The notes under the pieces were generated by a model. That model was not told the DNA's origin and made no database searches. It saw nothing but the letters and a program-made list of their open reading frames with translations. Positions 1 through 10,817 of a DNA stretch of 64,000 nucleotides are shown here, one piece after another. Source of the DNA: Sceloporus undulatus (taxonomy: Eukaryota > Chordata > Lepidosauria > Squamata > Phrynosomatidae); the NCBI RefSeq assembly GCF_019175285.1, contig NC_056529.1, positions 546,455 to 610,454 of the forward strand. The letters are read 5' to 3'. The translations under genes and the position numbers were made by a program. Numbering within the stretch: the stretch's first letter is position 1; each line of letters begins with the position of its first letter.

Positions 1-840
1 CCCCCTCGGTCTGCTGGGACTTCTCCTGTTCTCCAGGAGTTCTCAAAGACTGTTATTGTCAATGGCTCGATATTGCATTTGCCAGTTCTTTTAATACCTT
101 GGATGTAGTTCATCTGGTCCTGGAGACTAAATTCATTTAGATTAACAAGGTATCTTACTATCTCTTTACTTATTCTGTGCTAAAATTCCCCTTTCTGTCT
201 CTGCTCCTTTATCCTCAAGTTGAGCCCCTTTTCCTTTTCTGAGAAGACGAGGCAAAGAGTGTTGAGTCATTCTTCCTTTTCTCTGTCTTCTGTTAGCATT
301 TTGCCATCTTCTCCACAGTGACCCTACCGTTTCCTTCTCCTTCCTTTTGCTGAGGACATATCCAAAAAAGCCCTTTTTGTTGTCTTGAGTTTCATTCTGC
401 GCTTGCTTTTCTGACTTTAACCCTACACATGCCTGCTATGTCTTTGATTCCTCTTTGGTGATTTCCCCCTTTTCCCTTTCTTATACATTCCGTTTCAAAC
501 TCAGCGCAGTTGGAAGTTCCTTAGTCATCCATCCTGGTTTCTTGAGACATCTCCCGTTTTTCTTCCTCATTGGAACTGTTTTAAATTGTGCCTTCAGTAT
601 CTCTCCTTGAGAAACTCCAATCTGCCCTGAACTCCATTCTCTTTTAGTATTTCTGACCATAGGATCACCCTCCTACTTCTCTGAGTTTACTGAAATCCGC
701 TCTCCTAAAGTCTAGAATGCGTGTCTGACTATGTCTGGCTTCTCCTTTCCACTGTATAACAAACTCCAGGAGAACATGGTCACTTCCATCTAATGATCCC
801 ACCACTTGCACCCCATTAACCAAGTCATCCTTATGGTGGC
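1..840 (-). repeat. CR1 LINE fragment, ORF2 endonuclease-to-RT part
   Basis: Read on the minus strand, the DNA encodes a decayed CR1 ORF2. Around 650-830 it reads DHVLLEFVI, then TRILDFRRADF, the typical C-terminal end of the CR1 endonuclease. Around 230-310 it reads like the linker before the reverse transcriptase (LTEDREKEE, then LNT). Stops and frame changes are frequent, so it is an old copy. It sits in CASKIN1 intron 1. The remaining 5' and 3' parts are not present here. Confidence 0.75.
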
Positions 841-2020
841 CTCATGAATTTCATAGGGTTTTCTTATGAAGAAATCCTCAGAGGTGGTTTTGTCCGTTCC
901 TTACAATTGGCAACAAGCCCTTTGGTCGCTTGGGTGGAGTTGAAGGAGGGCATCTTTTGTTGCTGCCACCCTCATTGCACCCAAACTGGTCAGATTTCAG
1001 AAGGGCTTTCCAGGCTTTTCCACTGGAGTGACCTAAGGACCCCTCTTAAGGCTTGGACCTGACCCAGTCTTGAAATAGTTTCCCACTTGGAAGTTGCCAG
1101 AGTTCATGGGGGACATTTTCTGTATCAATGAGTCCTAAAAGAAACCCCTCATGTTGCCCAAAGCTTCCAGCAGTGGTGGCTGGTGGGTCCCATGCCAGCG
1201 GGGCAGTGAATCCACTCCAGGTTTTGACCCAGGCTGGAAAAAAACATGACCTGGATTTGCCGCCATACTGACCTGGGACTGACCAGTGATCACTGGAGGA
1301 AAGTCCAGAAGAGTGGGCACCTCTGGCTGATGCCTGCTGGTGGGTCAGAGGGTTGGCTGACCACATACAGAGCCAAAGAGGCCGTATTACATTTCTAGGA
1401 TGCCACCTAACCTCCTCCTCAGAAGACCTAAGAATATTCTGCAGCCCTCTGATAGTTCAGAAAAGAAGGTGGTGGGCTTTAGGAGTGGCAGTGCCCCTTC
1501 CACCCACACAGTCGGGCCGATAGACTGGGTACTGTGTTGATGCCAGGAATCCATGGATAAAATCCAACTGAGGAGGAAATGTCAAAAAACTGTGCCCTGT
1601 GTCCAGAAAAATGTAGACGTTGCTGCAATCCATCCCACAGTGGTCAAGGGTGAAGCAGGCCAGACCCAAGGCTATGCTCACAGCTAGAGAGAGCCACACA
1701 AAATGGACAGAAGGAGCCACTGCCAGGACCAAGGCGAGGAGGAAGGGGAGGGCAGGATGCCCACTCCATGCCTTCTTGGTTGCAGCCAACTGCCAACCTT
1801 GCCAGTCTCACACTTTGCAGAGTGCGGAAGGAAAGATGCCAAGGGAGACCAGGCAAGCCCTATGTGGAAATCCCCTGTGGGCAGACAGGAGCCACTGAGG
1901 GGCAAGGTGCCACCCACCAGCTCTCCCTAAAACCAGGTAAAGGTAGACCCTTGACATCAGTGTCTGGTCGTAACCAAAGACTAGACCTGCAGATAAAAAA
2001 CAACCCATTATGCCACTTGG
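841..2020. other. CASKIN1 intron 1, no recognised feature
   Basis: This stretch lies within the first intron of CASKIN1. I see no exon, RNA gene or clear transposon. The open frames here start at non-ATG codons and have no recognisable domain. Confidence 0.5.
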
Positions 2021-2039
2021 TTGCCACCCAAGACCAAAA

Positions 2040-2400
2040 CGATCTCTCTGCTCCAGCACCAAGCTGGGCCCAAACCAAAGCTGCACCAAACCAGACTCGA
2101 AACTGGCACCAGTCCCAAACTGGTGCCATTCCTGCATGGCTGCACAATTGCAACCCAACCAGTGCCAAACTGGGTTTCCTTCCAGCATGGATATTGGATT
2201 GCAATCCAGTCCCAAGGGGGTTCCAAAGCAAAGCTGCACCAGACCACAACCGATCCAGACTCAAAATGGTCCCTATCCCCAAAGTGGTGCCATCCCTGCG
2301 TCCATAAAGAGAGAGCTGTAACCCAAGTGGTGCCAAACTGGGTCTCCTTCCAGCATTGCAACCCGGTCCAAACTGGGCCAGCGAGGGGGGTCTGCCAGGG
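2040..2400. repeat. Degenerate tandem repeat, period about 153 bp
   Basis: Two diverged copies start at about 2077 (AAAGCTGCACCAAACC) and 2230 (AAAGCTGCACCAGACC). They share interior motifs such as GTGCCAAACTGGG and TCCTTCCAGCAT. The repeat keeps several frames open by chance. It lies in CASKIN1 intron 1. Confidence 0.6.
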
Positions 2401-2754
2401 AAGATGCCCAGCGGAGGCACCTGGGGCGGGGTCCCTCCCTTTTGCCCACTCACCCTCCTGCGTGGCATTTGTGGGGGGGGTGGCAGGGGGCATGCCAGGG
2501 AGGCTTCCCAGCAGCAATGCCTGGCACCCCTTCCTCCAAGAGACAGACGCCTGTTGTTGGCCTGGCATTTCTTTCATGCCTGGGGAATCCGGCCATATTT
2601 GGCCCCCAGGAAAGCCCCCTTCCTCCCCCAGAGAGACCCTCCTTCCCCAGGGCAAGGCCCCTGAATGGATGGATGGAAGGAAGGGAGGGGGTGTTGGGGG
2701 CATCCCTCTCCCTTCCCTGCCAGGGCCGTGCCCTCCTTCTGGCTGGCAACTCAC

Positions 2755-2848
2755 TGGCCTTGCCCGGCTTGGGCCTCTGCAGCAGCTTCTGGACGGCGCC
2801 CAGGTCCTCCGCCTTGACCGCCTGCATCAGCTCCTGGTCCTTGCCCAT
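2755..2848 (-). CDS. CASKIN1: CASKIN1 exon 1 (CASK-interacting protein 1), partial
   Basis: CASKIN1 is a synaptic scaffold that binds CASK through a central region; the full protein has ankyrin repeats, an SH3 domain and two SAM domains. Only the first coding exon is in the window. The ATG is at 2848, and the 31 codons begin [17 protein letters not shown] and continue to QRPKPGKA, close to the human N-terminus (MGKEQELVQAVKAEDVG). The exon stops at an A|GTGAGT donor (GT at 2754-2753), leaving one base of the next codon. The rest of the gene lies to the left, beyond position 1, so 1-2754 is intron. The neighbour MLST8 matches the human order. There are no frame problems in the exon. Confidence 0.9.
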
Positions 2849-3400
2849 GGCTGGCCCAAGGAGAGAGGGAAGGAGGGAAGGGAGGAAAGGAAAGGGAGGA
2901 AAGGGAGGGAGGAGGGAAGGAGGAGGGAGGAAGGGGGCTCCTCAGAGGCAAAGCAGCATCCTGCCGCCGGGACACCCCCAGCCAGCCAGGGAGGCAGGAA
3001 TGCTGCTGCTGCTGCTCGGGTGCCTGCCTTCTTTGCCTTCCTTCCCGGGGGCTCAGCAGCAGAGGCAGCCCCTTCCTCCTCCTCCTGCTGCTGCTGCTGC
3101 TCTTGGCTGGCGCTGGCTGCTGCTGGAGCATCGGCTCCTCCTTCCTGGCCTCCGCTGCTGCTGTTGCTGCTGCTGCTGCGGAGGCAGACCAGGCTCCCCA
3201 GCCCCAGCCATGGCCCCCCAGGTGGGCCAGGGACTGGCAGCAGCCCCGGAGCAGCCAGGGAAGGAGGAAGGCAGAGACTGCAAGGAGAGGGCCCCCACTC
3301 CTCCTCCCCCCAAAGTGGGCCGAGGGGGAGCTTTTGGTCCTCCTTGGTGCAGAGGGCCTCTGAGCACGTGCAGAGAGCCACCCAGGGTTAGCCTTTCCTC
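2849..3400 (-). promoter_or_regulatory. CASKIN1 5' UTR and promoter region, CAG/CTG-rich
   Basis: This GC-rich stretch lies directly upstream of the CASKIN1 ATG. It contains a GGGA/GGAA-rich purine run at 2860-2935 and several CTG-CAG trinucleotide tracts at 3001-3180. Long open frames on both strands come from the trinucleotide repeats, not from coding sequence. The transcription start cannot be placed from sequence alone. Confidence 0.5.
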
Positions 3401-3419
3401 CTTGGCCCTTGCAGCCCAA

Positions 3420-4770
3420 GGAAGGATTCAGGGGAATCTTGGAGGAGGGAGGGGGTGTTTGCCTTGTCTTTCCTGCCCCTCCCCTTTTCCCTTCCTTTTT
3501 TTTGGGGGGGGGGTCTCCTCAGTGTCTTCTCTGGCTGCTGTGCCCCTTGGCCTCTGAGGGGAAGCCCATGCCAGCCTTTGAGGCCAAGGCACTTGCTGAA
3601 ATCCCCCCCCCCGTTTCTTCTGCCTGGCATGAGAAGGCTCTTGCTTTAAAGAGGACCAAGGGATATCTTGCCAACCAGCGCCCAGAATGGGCCTCCCTCA
3701 CCCCCAGGTCTTGCCTATTGCGTTAAGCTGGGGAACGTGGTTGGCATTTGCAGCTGCCACAATGTGGGCAGAGGGGAAATAGCAAACAGAGGTGGAAGGC
3801 AGGCTCTGGGTATGACCTCCTTGCCAGGGCCAGCCACAGCTGGTTTCTATCCATAAATAAAACAGCATGAAACCCCAGCATCCTGGCTGCTGGCACTCTT
3901 CCCAGATGCAAGGCCTGGAGCTCTGGGTCCCACTGTCCAGGGAAGGCAAGCGGTCAAAGGCCGGAGGGCATGCCAAGGGTGGCACAAAGCAGGCCTTTTA
4001 CAATGTGCAAGTACACCGAAATACGGAAAGAGGAAAAGACCTTCTCACAGGGGGGATTTGGAGCGTAGTCGATGGTGAAGGATTCTGGGAACCAAAGGCC
4101 ATCTCACTTGGAGGACCAAAGGTGGACACTTATTGCTCTGAATCAGAACAACATTTGGAGTGAAACCTTCCATGATGGTCCTGGCTAAAAAGAGGAATAG
4201 CAACAAAACACACCCAACATCAGGCGTTACCCTACATGTGCACCTTGCTGATTCTGTGGCCACCACCAACTTGCGATTGTTGCTTGGTCCATACACAATG
4301 CTGGCATTCAGCTGGTTTAGGTCCTTTGTCATCTCCTTCCCTTCCCGGATATGGTGGCGGGGACACTTCCGTAATAATAATAATAATAATAATAATATCA
4401 TCATCTCGCTCGTGGGCTCCGAAAGGTCACTGGGCAGCAGACAATGAGATTATGGAGAGATGAGCGCTCCGCTCCCATCAGGGATCACAAAGGCAGGCAA
4501 GAGAATAGCCCTGTTTTCCACCAGGCAAATCCCCAAACCCTTATTTGCGCTGTTAGGCCAGCCAAAAAAGGCACCCGATTCTCAGCGCAAGTTTTCGAAA
4601 CATGCACATATCCTCATCTGGCAAAGGTTCTTTTTAAAAAGGCATGGACAGGTAAAGGAGAAGGGAGAATGAAAATATGAGAATCGTGTTGTTTTTAAAG
4701 GGTCTTGTTGGCTGTGAGCTAACATTTTTTGCTCTGCGTTGCAAATCTCATGGGAAGTTACACATTGATG
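3420..4770. other. Intergenic, no gene seen
   Basis: This lies between the CASKIN1 promoter and the 3' end of the HEXD-like gene. It holds homopolymer runs and a short (TAA)n tract at 4373-4397. I see no coding exon or RNA gene. Confidence 0.5.
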
Positions 4771-4779
4771 GTGCTATAA

Positions 4780-5010
4780 GGGTTCCCAGGCTTTGGTCCT
4801 CCAGATGTTTTTGACGTCAGCTCCCAGAATTCCATGCTGTTGGCCAAACTAGTTGGGGTTTTTGGTAGTTGGAAGTCCAAATCACATGGTGAACCAAAGT
4901 TTGAGGATCACTGGCGGCCTTCCAGATGTTTTGGACTTCAGCTCTCAGAATCCCAGACTATCAGCCAAGATGGCTGAGGTTTCCAGGAGATGAAGTCCCA
5001 AACACCTGGA
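4780..5010. repeat. Old palindromic repeat (probable MITE), two head units
   Basis: The motif pattern CCAGATGTTTT(T/G)GAC..TCAGCTC(C/T)CAGAAT occurs twice (about 4801 and 4922), with a complementary end near 4985-5012. The same family appears at 55,735-55,850. It is probably a non-autonomous DNA transposon. Confidence 0.45.
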
Positions 5011-5525
5011 GGACCAGAGACTGGAAATGAACATGCAACCTTGTATTGAATGGTGATGCTGGCAGGAATAAGGGCATTGCTCCCCAAGAAGGATTTTGAT
5101 TTTTCTGTTATCCTCAAATTTTTAGCACCGCAGAAGCTGAGACTTTGAAAACCCATTCACGCCTAAGATTCCCCCTCTTTGCTGAATCTGCATTCCTAGG
5201 TCCCTTTGGCTGCTCCTTTTCTATGGATGCCTAAACAGTATTTCCAAATTTTCAAAATGTTCTTATTTACTTCTGCAAGGCTGCCCCAGTTGTTTCATTT
5301 TGCATGTGCCATTCTAGATGAAAAGTTTGCTGAAGGCATGTCACCCTGCTCTCCTTTTATTGCTCTTCCTCTTCTTTCCATGTTATTTCTGCCTCTGGTA
5401 CCAAATTTTCCCTTAAAGAAGTTCGCACCCGGGAGCGCATTGGCTTTGTTAACGCAGCAGTATCTGCACAGGGCTTGATGGAGCCCAAGAGACTGTATGT
5501 AGGACAAGTTTCCAAGACTCCAAAT

Positions 5526-5835
5526 CTCTCATTTCAGACACGAAGCACAGTCAGGTCAAGTTAGGCCTTGGATGGAAGACTCCGCAGAAGGGAATGGATC
5601 AGAGCTAAGCGTCCTGCTGGAAACCCTGCAGAGCGACTCTGGTTAGCCATACTGGTCTGGATGGACCCCCCCAGTATAAGGTCCCTTCCTACTTCCAAGC
5701 ATTTTGGATTTGCATGCTAACTTGATCTCATCTGAATTTGGAAACTAAGCAAGACCAGGCCTGGTTAGTCCTTGGATGGGAGATCCTTAGGAGATTGCTT
5801 TGCATTGTGGTGAAAGGCAAGTGTTATTGTGACGG
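5526..5835 (+). repeat. 5S-rRNA-derived SINE fragments
   Basis: At 5715-5790 the sequence follows the 3' half of 5S rRNA: GATCTCATCTGAA, AAACTAAGCAAGACCAG, CCTGGTTAGT, CTTGGATGGGAGA. A second, weaker piece (TTGGATGGAAGACTCCGCAG) lies at 5566-5590. Divergence and missing 5' parts rule out a working 5S gene. It resembles the 5S-headed SINEs of lizards. Confidence 0.65.
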
Positions 5836-6339
5836 CGAGGTGACACAACAAGTAAAAGAGAGGTCTCTTCCCTATAGAGCTTCCAGACTCATTTTTGTAC
5901 CTTGCACGCTGGGCAAGGAAATGCCTAAACTGTACAGTAAGCCTTTTGCGGCTTTCACTTTGCAGATTTGATTATTGACGGATTTGATCAATATGTTCTC
6001 TCTAGGAATTTCTAGGTCCTCCAGCTGGACTCTATAGCATTTGGTGTCCCTCTGCAGATCTGTCTGCCTCCTGATGGGACGTCCTCTCTGCTAGCTGGTC
6101 TGTGACCGACAAACCATGCCAGTACAAACATTCACGCCTGGTGGCATCTGTCCTCCCGGCCCTTAATCCAAAGGGCTCCCGGCGTATTAGAGAACAAGGG
6201 GGCAGCTTAAGCAGCTGCAGGCGCCCACAAGAGCGGAAGGACCGAGGTGTTTGCTCAGCACTCCGGGGGCTTGTTGCGCTCGACATTTTGGGCATGTTTC
6301 CAAGTGGCAGCAGTGATGGGCCAGGGCAGAAACACCAAA

Positions 6340-6757
6340 CAAGTGGGCCCTTGGTATCCTTGGCTGGGGTTTGGTTCCAGTCCCCCTCCCCCATGGATAT
6401 GAAAATCCATGGATGCTCTAGGTCATATTAAATACAATGGGATATCATCATAATCATCACCACCACCACTACAGTGGGCCTTTGATATCCGCTGGAATTT
6501 GGTTCCAGGACCCCTTCACCCATGGATACCAAAATCCATGGATGCCCAAGGTCCCATTAAATACAATGAGATTACTACTACTCCAGTAGGCCCTTGGTAC
6601 ATGTTGGGGTTTGGTTCCAGGACCACCCTTGGATACCAAAATCCATGGATACTCAAGGTCTCAATTAAATACAATGGGATATTATTATTATTACTACTAC
6701 TACTACTACAGTGGATCCTTGGTATCTTCTGGGTCTTGGTTCCAGGACCCTTTATAG
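6340..6757 (+). repeat. Tandem partial copies of a Tigger-like MITE end
   Basis: The unit begins GTGGGCC(C/T)TTGGTATCC, has TTTGGTTCCAGGACC, then a CCATGGAT..CCATGGATG inverted core, and ends AAATACAATGGGATAT plus a trinucleotide tract. It is repeated at about 6340, 6472, 6584 and 6708. Each unit carries only one terminal end, so this is a tandem expansion, not four insertions. The last unit is split by the hAT element at 6758 and resumes at 7495-7650. Confidence 0.65.
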
Positions 6758-7494
6758 CAGGGGTCGGCAACCTACGGCCCGCAGGCCGCATGCAGCCTGC
6801 CGAGCCGTTGGGACCGGCCCCTGCTCGGTCCTGCTGCCAATTGCCGCCGCCAAAGGCCCTGCAGGGCCTTTGGCAGCGGGCAAGGGGGGCAAAGGCCCCG
6901 CGCACTTGCACGAGAGGCCATTGGCGCACGGGGCCTTTGGCCTCTCGCGCAGGCACGTGGGGAGGAGGAGGATGAGAAGGGAGGAAGGAAGGAAGGAAGG
7001 AAGAGGAAGAGGAGGGAGAAAGGAGGAGGAAGACGAAGAGGAGCAGGAGAAGGATGGTGACATGAGCCAGCGTCAGAGGCACGGCCAATGTAAGTTGCTG
7101 TGATTTTTACAAACTCATGCGCAGTGAAGAAAAACCACAGTCCCTTGACCAAGTAGTACACACTTCTAAGAACAGTTGAACCCCAGGGCAAATCACTTCT
7201 TGTGAGACCACCTTGACATGTTCAATATGCATAGCCATGTGAACCTTTCTGTCATCTGTCTAGGAATAATGCCCAAATATCCTCTATTTTGATCATGCCT
7301 AAGAAACATGCATTTATATTAACATTTTTTAAAAATCAGCAAATTTTTCGCATGTCCTACATTTTTAAAAAATGTGTCCTACATTTGAAAATGTTGTCCT
7401 ATATTATTTAATTATTTATTTTTTGGCTTCGGCCCCCGCTGTTGTCTGGGGGACACCAACCTGGCCCCCGGCTCAAAAAGGTTGCCTACTGCTG
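6758..7494. mobile_element. Non-autonomous hAT DNA transposon
   Basis: The left end is CAGGGGTCGGCAACCTACGG and the right end, read on the minus strand, is CAGCAGTAGGCAACCTTTTT. This is the usual hAT end type (CAG..GGCAACC). It is flanked by near-identical 8-bp target duplications, CTTTATAG at 6750-6757 and CTTTATGG at 7495-7502, the hAT length. The inside is GC-rich with a purine-rich low-complexity block and no transposase frame. It interrupts a Tigger-like copy, so it is younger than that copy. Confidence 0.8.
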
Positions 7495-7680
7495 CTTTAT
7501 GGATATCAAAAGCCATGGATTCTCAAGTCCCATTAAATACAATGAAAAAGTAAAATGGTATTCCCTATATTTGGAATTCATTTTCTAAAAAATATTTTCA
7601 AGCTGTTGATTGAATCTGTGGATAAAAAAGTGGATATGGAGGACTGACTTTATTAGAGCTGATCCATGGGAAGAGGCCGA

Positions 7681-7710
7681 TAATACTACTACTATCACTA
7701 CTACTACTAC

Positions 7711-7750
<40 letters not shown>
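7681..7750 (+). repeat. Trinucleotide microsatellite, ACT then TTA
   Basis: A tract of ACT-type repeats is followed by about 13 TTA units. Confidence 0.9.
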
Positions 7751-7751
<1 letters not shown>

Positions 7752-7825
7752 CTTTCAATCACATTATTCCTTGTGATTGAAAAAAAGAACACAGAGGAAG
7801 AGGAGGAAATAGTGATGATTCAGGC

Positions 7826-8036
7826 ACTGCAGAAATACAGTAATGCAGATTGACACCACTTTAACTGTTATGGCTCATGGAATATTGGGATGCGTAGTTT
7901 TGCGAAATATTTAGCCATCTCCGTCAGAGAGGCTCTGATGCCACAACAACAGATGGTTCCCATAAATCCGTAACACTGAGCCATAGCAGTAAAAGCAGCA
8001 CCAACCTGGATTATTTCTGCAGTGCGGACACAGCAG
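7826..8036. repeat. Palindromic hAT-like MITE
   Basis: Inverted halves: CTGCAGAAATACAGTAATGC at the left and GGATTATTTCTGCAGTG at the right. The core resembles GGCTCA..GAATATTGGGATG. The family recurs at least ten times in this window. Confidence 0.65.
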
Positions 8037-8049
8037 CCTTAGCCTTCAA

Positions 8050-9500
8050 ACCCATTTCCCAAGTGGTGCAGCATGCAAGGCAAAGGGGATGCTTTGCAAT
8101 AAGTCTCACCGAGGGCTCAGTGGCCTCTGTTTGGCCAAGATGGTGCCTCCTCTATGGCTTTCTCTATCTCTAGCAGTGGTGGCTGCATCCATCCATCCAT
8201 CCATTCCTGCAGCCATGGGAACGTCTTCCTAAGGCCCCCCTTGCTGCTGCTGCTGTTTCTGATGCCCTGCGAGGAACACGGCTTCTCTCTCAGGACTTAA
8301 AAGCCGCGGAGTGACCCAGATTCCTCTCCCTGGTCAGAGGCAGCTGCACGAACATTTCCCACGCTGCAGGAAAGCAAGGCTCAGTGGGGAAGGATGAAAG
8401 ACAAGCGGATTCCCCTTTCCCAGCAGAGAAGGCCAGGGAGGCCGAGTCTCCATCACTCACCATCCCAAATCTTAGCATTACTATGCCTCCCTGATGGAGC
8501 CAGGCCTTTCCTTTCCCAAAGAGACATTTCCCAAAGCAAAATGGATCCACTTTTGGAGAGGGGACGTTTTTATATCTGTTTTATCTAGTGGCGGCTGCTT
8601 ACAAAAAAAATAGGTCCAGCATCTTTAAGACCGCCTAAAAATTTAGACAGAATAAAAATAATAATATTTATGGAAACCACCAGTTGTCACTAATTATATC
8701 AACTGCTAAGATTAGAAACTATTGCATTGGCACAAAGGAAAAAAAAACAGCATAGACAATGTTGCCCCCAAGTGGCGGGTTTTGTTGTTGCCACTTTCAA
8801 AACTGACCTCTGGGGAGTTTTTTAAAGTTCTCCCTCCTATAAATCCTCCAGTTGCTGGGTTGGGGATGGTGGAGTTTGTAGTCCAACGCACCCATGGAAA
8901 GTGCCAAAGTTGGGAAGCATCTTATTTAAAGCATGGCACTCCAACCTGAGCAATAATTTATTTTTTTAGCCCGATCTTCATCGCTTCTCTCTTTTTTGGC
9001 TGAGGGATGCTGGGAGCTGCAGTCCAACCAAAAGGAACTTTGTCAAGCTCAGCTATCTTGCATATGATTTTATGGCACCTGGATTGCTTTTATTCAACTA
9101 TGGATCTGAGTGTTTTATTTTATGGACTATTTCATCCTTCTCGTCTTATTCCGCAGCCTCCTTTCTTTCTTTGCCATTCTGGCCTTTCAAAACTGAAACT
9201 AGAGACCTACCCTATCCTGTGTTTTTATGGCCATTTTGTTCTATTCTCCGCTCCTCATTTTTTATTGATGTAAGGTAGAACTGGGAAAATACAGATATGT
9301 TTTATGAGCGGAGAAAACAAGCAGTTAAATAAAAGGAAGCAAACCATTTTCAGTTTTCTGATGCTGTTTAATAGGATAGCTAGTTTAACTGTTGTTTTGG
9401 CTTTCTTACTGTCAGGGTTTTTTAGCTCAAATTTGTTTTAAACTTTTTGTAAGCTGCCTTAAGTTCCATAGAAGAAGAGAACTAGAGGTTAAACGAAGCT
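8050..9500. other. Intergenic, no gene seen
   Basis: This lies downstream of the HEXD-like gene. It holds a short TCCA tract near 8190 and pieces of old repeats (for example near 9000, GATGCTGGGAGCTGCAGTCC). No exon or RNA gene was recognised. Confidence 0.5.
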
Positions 9501-9507
9501 AAATACA

Positions 9508-9708
9508 TTGTTGTTGTGTGCCTTCAAGTAGTTTCTGGTTTATGGTGACCCTAAGGCAAACCTATCATGGGGTCTTCTTGGCAAGATTTCTACCTTCCTT
9601 TGAGGCTGAGAGAGTGTGATGTGTCCAGGGTCCTCCAGGGCATTTTCAGGGCTGAGCAGGGATTCGAATCCTGGTCTCCCAACATCTTAATCCAACACTC
9701 AAACATTT
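9508..9708 (-). repeat. Sauria-type tRNA-derived SINE
   Basis: On the minus strand the pol III B-box-like GGATTCGAATCC region is followed by CTCTCTCAGCCTC and ends GAAGGCACACAACAACA. The 3' tail is the BovB-like tail of Sauria SINEs. It is moderately diverged. Confidence 0.75.
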
Positions 9709-9850
9709 CCAGAATAAGGACCAGAGCCTACAAAGACAGGTGTCAAAGCAACACTAGTCCTGGGGTCCCCACCAAACACAGGCCAAGCCCCACAACTACT
9801 TGGCACCAACCGCAGCATAATGCAAGCCATTGCTTTATAAAAAAAATACC

Positions 9851-9856
9851 TTTATT
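9851..9856 (-). terminator. Probable poly(A) signal of the HEXD-like gene
   Basis: AATAAA on the minus strand, about 960 bases past the stop codon at 10,818, followed by an A/T-rich stretch. It is the first canonical signal seen downstream. The 3' UTR length is inferred. Confidence 0.4.
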
Positions 9857-10817
9857 ATTACAGTATTATTATTATTATCATCATCTTCCACATCACAGAA
9901 GCAATCTGTTCTGTGCAAACAGGAACAACAGCAACCCAAGATCCTCCCACCCCGCAAAAAAGTCCCAAACAGCAACATAACATTAAGAGGTTATGTCCAA
10001 CAAAAAGACATCAGCCAACAAATGGAAATCTGATCAAGACAGGAGGAGTGACAGCTGTCAATCACCACCTCACACCAGTGGCACAGAATCCACAATGATG
10101 GAGAGTGTGTCCTCTTTCTTCACATGGACTTTAAGAGCCTTCATTTTTGGGGAGAATGGGCACTGGGCACCAAAGTAAAAAGACCGGATGAAACTGGAAG
10201 TGAGCAAGCTGGGGGCTTCAATGTTCAATGTGTGTAACGGAAGAGTTATTTGCCTAGACATTTGGGAGTGTAGAGAGCATGGTTGACCCCCTTTTATGTC
10301 CAAGTTTAGCACCTTCCCAAAGGGTCATCACTGTGGGAAACGGTGACCACAAATAGACACAGAGAAGAATCCGATGCTGCTCATGGAAACAGGTAAAGTG
10401 TGTTTGAAAAGAAGGAAGAGGAAGGTGCATTGTGTAGTTCTCCCGCCCCCATGGCCACCATCCCCTGGTTCACCTCCAGTCCTAGAATTTCTCCAATAAT
10501 TCCCAAAAGACCAGGTGAGGTGGCCCCACAGATCCCCAACCTCAAAATGGGGGAGAATTAAGCCCTGTGCCAGTCCTGGTTCATGTTGCTTGAATTCCCA
10601 GCAGAGGGACAACCAGCAGAAACTGGGAAAAGTCTTAACATGCCCCAAAACAAATTATGCCCCATCAACCTCTGTTGTGAATAGGGTTGGGGTGAGTGGG
10701 CTTTGAGCACCCTACGTCTGGTCCACAAACCTCCCCAAAGGTTCAAGGAATAACAACAAAGGAGGGAGTCATGGCACCTGTCTCTGGACCACCATCTTGT
10801 GACAAGAGGTGGCCCCT

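Noticed and set aside
1457-1789. Hydrophobic 110-codon minus-strand ORF in CASKIN1 intron 1
   Set aside because: It starts with TTG, not ATG, has no clear splice sites and matches no family I know.
2008-3557. Long overlapping ORFs on both strands around 2.0-3.5 kb
   Set aside because: They come from a tandem repeat and CAG/CTG and purine tracts around the CASKIN1 leader. Only the 94-bp exon matches a protein.
5712-5835. 5S rRNA gene
   Set aside because: Only the 3' half is recognisable, with many changes, and the same head occurs in a SINE at 47,800.
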